Positions 32,940-37,426 of a DNA stretch of 37,426 nt are shown here, one piece after another; the stretch's first letter is position 1; each line of letters begins with the position of its first letter. This stretch comes from an uncultured Lachnospiraceae bacterium (GTDB taxonomy: Bacteria > Bacillota > Clostridia > Lachnospirales > Lachnospiraceae). The position numbers and the translations under genes were made by a program. The stretch covers positions 1-37,426 of the forward strand of contig CAMWTP010000051.1 of the NCBI GenBank assembly GCA_947177165.1, written 5' to 3'. Below the pieces are notes generated by a model. That model was not told where the DNA came from, searched no databases, and was given only the letters and a program-made list of their open reading frames with translations.

Positions 32940-33055
32940 ATCACACCTCTTTATGAATATATTTTCATATTAAAATATACCATAAAAGCAAGACAAATAA
33001 AGCCCTGGAAGCAAAATTACATTTCTGTATTCATAATGCACTTAATCTGATTTTT

Positions 33056-33751
33056 CTACACCATATTAAATTTATAGCCAAACCCGATGACTGTTTTAAT
33101 AAAATCATGTTCTCCTGAACATTCCTTGATCCTTTTCCTAATTTGGAATATCGTGTTTTCCACAGCATGACAGCATCCGTTTGAAGGTTCATGCCAAACT
33201 GCTTCATAAATCTGATCTTTTGTATAAGCAATATTGGGATTAGAATACAGCATATATAGAATATCAAACTCCTTTGCCGACAGATAAATCTCCTGATCAT
33301 CAACTATAACCTGATGCTTTGGAGCATTCATATACAGACGGTAAGCGATTTCCTCTATGCCAAAATACTCTCTCGCTACAATGCAGTCTTTCCGTATCTG
33401 ATCCAACAGCATAGAAAAATTTTCAAACCTCTGCTGGGATCGCAACTTGCTAAAAAGCTGTATTTTTAATTCCTTCCCATATATCTCCCTGCTAAAATTT
33501 AAAATATGCGTCTCGACAGACATTTCCTTGTCATTGTCAACGGTTGGTCTTGTTCCAATGTTTGTGATCCCATAATAAATTTGCCCATCCAACAGAATAT
33601 CAGCAATATATACACCGACTGGCGGCAGTATACTTTCATCTGGCACCTCCATATTAGCCGTTGGCATACCTACCAATTTCCCTATCCCCCGTCCATGTAT
33701 CACTTTACCTGAAAGAATATGTAAAGATTTCCTTTCTAAAATTTGTTCCAT
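33056..33751 (-). CDS. Riboflavin kinase fused to winged-helix DNA-binding domain
   Basis: A 231-residue protein. Residues about 8-126 form a complete flavokinase domain: GKVIHGRGIGKLVGMPTAN (PTAN at 30-33), PPVGVY, NIGTRPT, catalytic E80 in VETHILNF, then REIYGKELKIQLF. The usual FMN adenylyltransferase half of bacterial RibF is absent. Residues about 140-231 are an OmpR/PhoB-type winged helix: LSAKEFDILYMLYSNPNIAY, VENTIFQIRKRIKE and the wing IKTVIGFGYKF. It can thus make FMN and probably bind DNA, in the manner of archaeal RbkR or B. subtilis RibR but with a different partner domain. It is 9 bp after ribU in the FMN-riboswitch operon; GAGGAG precedes the ATG. Confidence 0.85.
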   Translation of the reverse strand: MEQILERKSLHILSGKVIHGRGIGKLVGMPTANMEVPDESILPPVGVYIADILLDGQIYYGITNIGTRPTVDNDKEMSVETHILNFSREIYGKELKIQLFSKLRSQQRFENFSMLLDQIRKDCIVAREYFGIEEIAYRLYMNAPKHQVIVDDQEIYLSAKEFDILYMLYSNPNIAYTKDQIYEAVWHEPSNGCCHAVENTIFQIRKRIKECSGEHDFIKTVIGFGYKFNMV

Positions 33752-33760
33752 ATTAGCTCC

Positions 33761-34405
33761 TCATATGATTCCATTAAATGATAATATCAACAGGATACAG
33801 GTAATCACGATAACTCCCGAAATTAGCCATAAACCAATAGGTCTCCCACTCTGCATATTTTGAGAATCCGAGATATAACCTGCTTTGCGCAATGCCGTTA
33901 TTATTGGTTTATAAAGCAGGAATGTAAACCCTGCATTTAGTCCGGCTTTTAATAGATTAAATGGGAGAAATGCAGGAATCAGTAACTTTACTACGGCTTC
34001 ACGGGGATATCCCATATAAATAGGTGCTATCAGATAATTCCACAACAGCATCACCAATACCATCATCAAACTGCCCATTACCAACCCTGTAACAGCACCT
34101 GATAATGTCCTTTTCTTTTTATAAATAACACAAGCGGTACAGGCAAAGAAACATGTTGATACGATATTCATAATACATCCTAAGACTCCGTTTTCGCTGA
34201 TCGTCACCATTTCAATCAGTGACACAATCACAGATACTATAAAAGAAGTCATCGACCCCCATATCAAGCCTCCCAGTGTGATAATAATATCTTTAGGGTC
34301 ATACTTCAAAAATAACACAACGGGAATCCGTCCAATCACCACCACTACATAAGCTATTGCACAAAGCATTGCTGTAGTGGTTATCTTTTTTGTTTTGCTG
34401 TCCAT
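33761..34405 (-). CDS. ribU: Riboflavin ECF transporter S component RibU
   Basis: The start at 34405 (MDSKTKKITTTAMLC) has AGGAGG 9 bases upstream, giving 214 residues. Six hydrophobic segments and the RibU/ECF pattern are visible: TAMLCAIAYVVVVIGRIPVV, then FLKYDPKDIIITLGGLIWG, and YLIAPIYMGYPREAVVKLLI. It binds riboflavin and uses the shared ECF module (EcfAA'T) encoded elsewhere. It lies directly behind an FMN riboswitch and upstream of the flavokinase fusion, making one uptake-and-trapping unit. Confidence 0.93.
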   Translation of the reverse strand: MDSKTKKITTTAMLCAIAYVVVVIGRIPVVLFLKYDPKDIIITLGGLIWGSMTSFIVSVIVSLIEMVTISENGVLGCIMNIVSTCFFACTACVIYKKKRTLSGAVTGLVMGSLMMVLVMLLWNYLIAPIYMGYPREAVVKLLIPAFLPFNLLKAGLNAGFTFLLYKPIITALRKAGYISDSQNMQSGRPIGLWLISGVIVITCILLILSFNGII

Positions 34406-34433
34406 ATACCATTTCCTCCTAAAAATAAAAATT

Positions 34434-34464
34434 AGCACCTGAATCTGTATATCATTCAGGTGCT
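34434..34464 (-). terminator. Rho-independent terminator of the FMN riboswitch
   Basis: AGCACCTGAAT pairs perfectly with ATTCAGGTGCT (11 bp) and is followed on the minus strand by AATTTTTATTTTT. It lies between the aptamer and the ribU RBS, so it is the off-state switch. A competing stem (ATGCGG/CCGCAT, 34484-34524) lies between. Confidence 0.85.
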
Positions 34465-34528
34465 AGGAAATTCAAAATAACATCATGCGGCAGTATAAAA
34501 ACATCAACATACCGCATAATGCAATTTT

Positions 34529-34660
34529 ATCTTCTTCTATCCAGACTATACTGTTGGTTTTGGAATCACACCAAATCCTGATTTGGACACCTGCCAAATC
34601 CTGCGTTTTCACGCTCGCGGACTATACCGCCAATCGGGAATCTCACCCTGCCCTGAAGAT
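34529..34660 (-). ncRNA. FMN riboswitch (RFN element)
   Basis: All conserved pieces are readable on the minus strand in order: ATCTTCAGGGCAGGGTGA, ATTCCCGATTGGCGGTA, TAGTCCGCGAGCG, GATTTGGTGTGATTCC, CAACAGTATAGTCTGGAT and the closing GAAGAAGAT that pairs with the start (P1). It senses FMN and, through the terminator at 34434-34464, shuts off ribU and the flavokinase fusion when FMN is high. Confidence 0.96.
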
Positions 34661-34685
34661 ATATCACTATTCAGTTGTTTTGGTA

Positions 34686-34714
34686 ATCATACAGCTTGAA
34701 TTTCCCATTTGCAA
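34686..34714 (-). promoter_or_regulatory. Promoter of the riboswitch-ribU operon
   Basis: On the minus strand TTGCAA (34709-34714), 17-bp spacer, TATGAT (34686-34691), about 25 bp before the first conserved base of the riboswitch. Confidence 0.65.
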
Positions 34715-35018
34715 TACTGCGGAAAGATTTCGGAAGAATTTCGGAAATATAGATCTAAAAAACAGACATATTCCTTCCTCATTTTTATAGGCCAATACCC
34801 CTCTTAGAAATTCACCCATTCTCGAATGTAAAAATGCCCCTAAAAACACAAGAAAATAATGCAACTTTAAGACCTACGTAGTGGAAAAAATACTGTATTT
34901 TCCCGCTTTGTGAGGTTTTCGCAACTTTATCCACAGAAAGCTAAGTCACCTGTAGATACTAAGATTATTTATCCAAATTTATTCTTTCTTCTAAACCAAT
35001 ACTTTCCTACCAATAAAA
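34715..35018. other. Non-coding gap upstream of the riboflavin promoter
   Basis: No gene is supported. GCAACTTTA occurs twice (34860-34868 and 34920-34928) around a T/A-rich stretch with TGGAAAAAATACTGTATTTT. Apart from this repeat nothing is recognisable. Confidence 0.4.
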
Positions 35019-35042
35019 AAGGAAGATTCTATGACCTTCCTT
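35019..35042 (-). terminator. Terminator of the Panacea toxin gene
   Basis: AAGGAAG/CTTCCTT hairpin followed on the minus strand by TTTTATT. It overlaps the toxin gene's stop codon. Confidence 0.7.
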
Positions 35043-35898
35043 ATACATCAGAGAACTCATGCCATACAGCATCTCTATTTTCTTCAAGTTTGCTGACTTC
35101 TTGCATTAACCCATAGCAATCTTTATCATACTCTGGTTTTACAATTATTAAATCATCTTCATCACACTCATAAAACTTTAATGCATTCTTATAATACCTA
35201 ACCAACTTCTTAACATCTGATGCTGCAAACTCCTCTGTTCTATCTGCCGCAAACAAATATATGTATTTACATCCTACCTGTTTCGTTATATCTAATAGAG
35301 TTGGAACAATTTTTTCCCAAAACAATCCAAATCCTAAAGGTATTCCAAGTTCTTCCGGCGCTTGATATCTTTCATTTTTACATAAATGTCTCAATTCAAT
35401 TGCTGAAACGCATTTTTCTACTTTCCAATTTTCAACTTGTCCTGTAGCTTTAGCTTCCATTTTCGATTCTATTCTTTTATCAGCTATTTCAAATAGAATG
35501 TCAACTCTATCGTTATACACAGATAGTCCAGCATCATAATAACCCTCTATAGCTTTTTCATTCTTCTCCTTTTTTGCCTCAATCAAATAATCGACAAACT
35601 CTCTTTCGTCTTCCGTCAGCCTATATTTAGGATTTTCTCCAATCAACAATCCACATTTGATAGAAAAAAACAAGGCAATTTCGCCGGATTTATCCTTAAT
35701 CAAGTAAACTCTTGTTTCTCCGTCTATATCCTCTGCCCATGCCTTGTCTTCATCTCTAATATAATTTTCAAGTTGATTCTTCGCTTTTTTTGATACAAAA
35801 TCCTTAATTAACTCTTTATTATTAGGATTAGATGTTAATACTTCACATTTGAACTCACGAAAATAATTCCGCTTTTCTTTTGTGTTAATTATCCCCAC
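35041..35898 (-). CDS. Putative toxin partner of Panacea antitoxin, GNAT-like
   Basis: A 285-residue protein with GTG start, 7 bp after the Panacea gene. TRVYLIKDKSGEIALFFSIK looks like the central GNAT strands; CVSAIELRHLCKNERY and CKYIYLFAADRTEE follow, then YYKNALKFYECDEDDLIIVK. These segments recall the GNAT-like effectors found beside Panacea domains, but a long inserted helical part (about 95-175) separates the core strands and the acetyl-CoA loop is not clear. The role as toxin comes mainly from the gene pairing. Start choice is uncertain because AGAGG overlaps the GTG. Confidence 0.6.
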   Translation of the reverse strand: MGIINTKEKRNYFREFKCEVLTSNPNNKELIKDFVSKKAKNQLENYIRDEDKAWAEDIDGETRVYLIKDKSGEIALFFSIKCGLLIGENPKYRLTEDEREFVDYLIEAKKEKNEKAIEGYYDAGLSVYNDRVDILFEIADKRIESKMEAKATGQVENWKVEKCVSAIELRHLCKNERYQAPEELGIPLGFGLFWEKIVPTLLDITKQVGCKYIYLFAADRTEEFAASDVKKLVRYYKNALKFYECDEDDLIIVKPEYDKDCYGLMQEVSKLEENRDAVWHEFSDV

Positions 35899-35905
35899 CT
35901 CTTCT

Positions 35906-36364
35906 CTATACCAATACTACCTTTCTAGCGACAAGTTCTTTCGTTGCATCCACCTTCATTGCATCCAAAGAAAGCGCAACATCTCCATCCTCGCCAGCCA
36001 CAAGGCCCGCCCTTGCTTTTTTCCATGAAAATTCCTCATGTGACAAACTACTTAGTTTCCATGAAGAAAGTGAACCATACCTTTCAAGCACACTCTTTAA
36101 TAGATTCAAAGTAGATTCAGTCACCGCTCCTACAACAGATGAAAAATATGTTTCAAACCTATACTCACTTCTAACTTCCTTCAATACAGGGCCATATTTC
36201 CATCCATAAAAAGTTCCATCAAATAAAGGACTATTATAATACATGAGGGATTCTCTTTGTGCAAAATACATAAGCTTATGCATTTTCATCTCATCCATGC
36301 ATACACCATTTTGCTCATAATACATATTATATAAAGCCTTTGCCACACACAATGTTTTTTCCAT
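35906..36364 (-). CDS. Panacea-domain antitoxin (DUF4065/SocA-like)
   Basis: The start at 36364 (MEKTLCVAKALYNMYYEQNG) has GGAGG 7 bases upstream; the ATG at 36370 is too close to it. The 152-residue product carries the Panacea signature: MKMHKLMYFAQRESLMYYNS, then PLFDGTFYGWKYGPVLKEVR. In characterised pairs this domain neutralises many unrelated toxins, often encoded next door. Here the downstream gene is the candidate toxin. An operator-like dyad covers the promoter. Confidence 0.88.
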   Translation of the reverse strand: MEKTLCVAKALYNMYYEQNGVCMDEMKMHKLMYFAQRESLMYYNSPLFDGTFYGWKYGPVLKEVRSEYRFETYFSSVVGAVTESTLNLLKSVLERYGSLSSWKLSSLSHEEFSWKKARAGLVAGEDGDVALSLDAMKVDATKELVARKVVLV

Positions 36365-36397
36365 ATGCATCCCTCCCTAATTTCTTTATAGTCATAA

Positions 36398-36427
36398 TAG
36401 TATACTACTTTTATTACTATTTTACAA
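36398..36427 (-). promoter_or_regulatory. Panacea operon promoter and operator dyad
   Basis: On the minus strand TTGTAA (36422-36427), 17-bp spacer, TATACT (36399-36404). The palindrome TAGTATACTA (36398-36407) covers the -10 box and AATAGTA/TACTATT half sites flank it, suggesting autoregulation by the pair. Confidence 0.6.
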
Positions 36428-36541
36428 TACTTTTATGAAAATTGATACAGAATAAATTGGGAAATTTGCGATTTTTTCAAATAATCTTTAAAGTCTCTTT
36501 CATACCTATTGATAAATGCTTGAGAAAATGTCCATATTAAA

Positions 36542-36588
36542 AAAACAGGCTTTTCTTTCCCACGTTTCAAGTGGGAAGAAAGCCTGTT
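36542..36588 (-). terminator. Strong terminator of the TTRAP gene
   Basis: AAACAGGCTTT pairs with AAAGCCTGTTT, continued by CCCAC/GTGGG around GTTTCAA. On the minus strand TTTTTTTAAT follows, a clear rho-independent terminator closing the transfer-module transcript. Confidence 0.88.
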
Positions 36589-36599
36589 TCCTTTACATT

Positions 36600-36806
36600 T
36601 TAATCTGCTTCTGCCAGTTCAAGCTCCTCAAATTCTTCATCTGTCATACCCCGCAGCTTCCCGATTACCCTGTTGGACAGCTCCACCATATCCGGATCAT
36701 CAAGGTGCGGCAAGGCTCTCTCCATATCCTCTATGGCCTTGCTCCGGCTCTCTCCTGCAAATACGCAGATATAATTTACTTCTTCCACGGTAAAATTATG
36801 TTTCAT
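36600..36806 (-). CDS. TTRAP (transposon-transfer assisting) family protein
   Basis: The start at 36806 (MKHNFTVEEVNYICVF) has GGGAGATGTAAGG upstream; 68 residues. Strong family match: FTVEEVNYICVFAGESRS, ALPHLDDPDM and GKLRGMTDEEFEELEL. Members are encoded in the transfer region of Tn1549/CTn-type elements, where their role is unknown. It lies 4 bp after the stop of the YodL/DUF4316-like gene and is followed by a strong terminator. Confidence 0.85.
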   Translation of the reverse strand: MKHNFTVEEVNYICVFAGESRSKAIEDMERALPHLDDPDMVELSNRVIGKLRGMTDEEFEELELAEAD

Positions 36807-36810
36807 ATCC

Positions 36811-37426
36811 TTACATCTCCCTCTGATTATTTTTTGCATTTTCCTGTGCGTCACGGTCTTTCCCCTGGCCGGAAACAAGCGCCTTTTTCTCCGCAAGGCG
36901 GGCTTTTAAGGAAGTCTTTGCCGCAGGGCGCTCCTGCTCCCTTTTGTTTTCTTCCTTTTGCGCCTTTTCCCCTGCGCCGTTATTCAGCACATCATCGACC
37001 ATATTATAATTCTGTTCTTCCATTTCCTCAACTTTGGCAAGGGGCTTGTACTCTGTCAGTTTTTTAAGGATCTCCATAGCCCTCTTTTGTTCCGGTTCTG
37101 TTCCCTCTGAAAACACATCGACAAGCCACAGCCCAAGGTCATGGGTATCCCTCTGGTTTAAGGCTTCTGCAATCTCGGACACATTCACCGTCATACCCTG
37201 GGAATTGTCACGGTAAAGGGCGGTATCATAATCATACATAAAACGGTCAATCTCTACCGCAAACTGTTCTGCAGGTGTCAGATCGGGCATACGCTTCTCC
37301 CATACCTTCGCTTCAAATTCCTCGCTCATACGTCCGTCTATTTCCATTTCCGGCAGCTTTGCCACAAGCTCCGCAATCACTTCCATTGCCTGCGGGTTGC
37401 CCTTTATATCCGGGATATACTCTAAA
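36811..37426 (-). CDS. YodL/DUF4316-like ICE protein, N-terminus outside window
   Basis: The frame is open to the right edge (residues LEYIPDIKGNPQAM precede the first ATG at 37386), so only the C-terminal 200 or so residues of a larger protein are present. PAEQFAVEIDRFMYDYDTAL and the end NYNMVDDVLNNGAGEKAQKE followed by a long K/E/R-rich tail match the DUF4316/YodL proteins of Lachnospiraceae conjugative elements. It is coupled to TTRAP (4-bp gap). Its presence shows that the window ends inside the transfer module of an ICE. Confidence 0.8.
   Translation of the reverse strand, partial: LEYIPDIKGNPQAMEVIAELVAKLPEMEIDGRMSEEFEAKVWEKRMPDLTPAEQFAVEIDRFMYDYDTALYRDNSQGMTVNVSEIAEALNQRDTHDLGLWLVDVFSEGTEPEQKRAMEILKKLTEYKPLAKVEEMEEQNYNMVDDVLNNGAGEKAQKEENKREQERPAAKTSLKARLAEKKALVSGQGKDRDAQENAKNNQREM

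Overview
The window comes from a gut-type Clostridia genome, most likely a Lachnospiraceae member. The protein families, AGGAGG-type ribosome binding sites, moderate-to-low GC and Tn1549/Tn916-like mobile genes all point that way. No rRNA or tRNA was seen, so the genus cannot be fixed.

Left part (1-9330), apparent chromosomal backbone, almost all on the minus strand: a zinc-ribbon membrane protein; a frameshifted AAA-ATPase/PD-(D/E)XK nuclease gene; a 40-codon in-frame deletion relic of a Bcp-type peroxiredoxin that keeps its promoter and RBS; a HelD-like helicase; a small TIR-bounded repeat; and an XRE regulator - DUF6773-like membrane protein - NatA ATPase - NatB permease/CPBP protease operon. 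A padR-like gene on the plus strand stops early exactly where a mobile element begins.

Mobile element (from about 9310 to beyond the right edge): tyrosine integrase with arm-type repeats, a ribbon-helix-helix protein, a DUF6462/Xis-like protein, an HTH regulator with a perfect operator palindrome, an oriT-like hairpin-rich region, MobC and a MobA-type relaxase (to 14488). At the far right (36600-37426) are TTRAP and a YodL/DUF4316-like protein, typical of the transfer module of Tn1549-like integrative conjugative elements. I infer one ICE, with 14.5-36.5 kb as its cargo.

Cargo: (a) 14917-23323, a long minus-strand run with a DUF5301-like lipoprotein, a protein with a GGADGPTSIF leader, a C_GCAxxG_C_C protein, a PEBP protein, an array of unknown related proteins (two clear DUF6033-like tandem paralogues plus four cousins) separated by copies of an intergenic repeat, a histidine phosphatase and a tautomerase; (b) 23446-25439, a GHKL histidine kinase and LytTR response regulator. 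Two matching direct-repeat pairs, one upstream of the regulator gene and one upstream of the tautomerase gene, suggest that this two-component system drives both itself and run (a). (c) MerR/SDR with a 19-bp-spacer promoter, divergent YciI/TetR, and DUF2000/GNAT-like/EamA/AraC bracketed by two near-identical hairpins; (d) a DUF4209 protein with a HEPN-like RNxxAHG motif; (e) an FMN riboswitch, RibU, and an unusual riboflavin kinase fused to a winged-helix DNA-binding domain; (f) a Panacea-type toxin-antitoxin pair.

The most novel material is the LytTR-linked array of repeat-separated unknown proteins and the riboflavin kinase-winged helix fusion under an FMN riboswitch.
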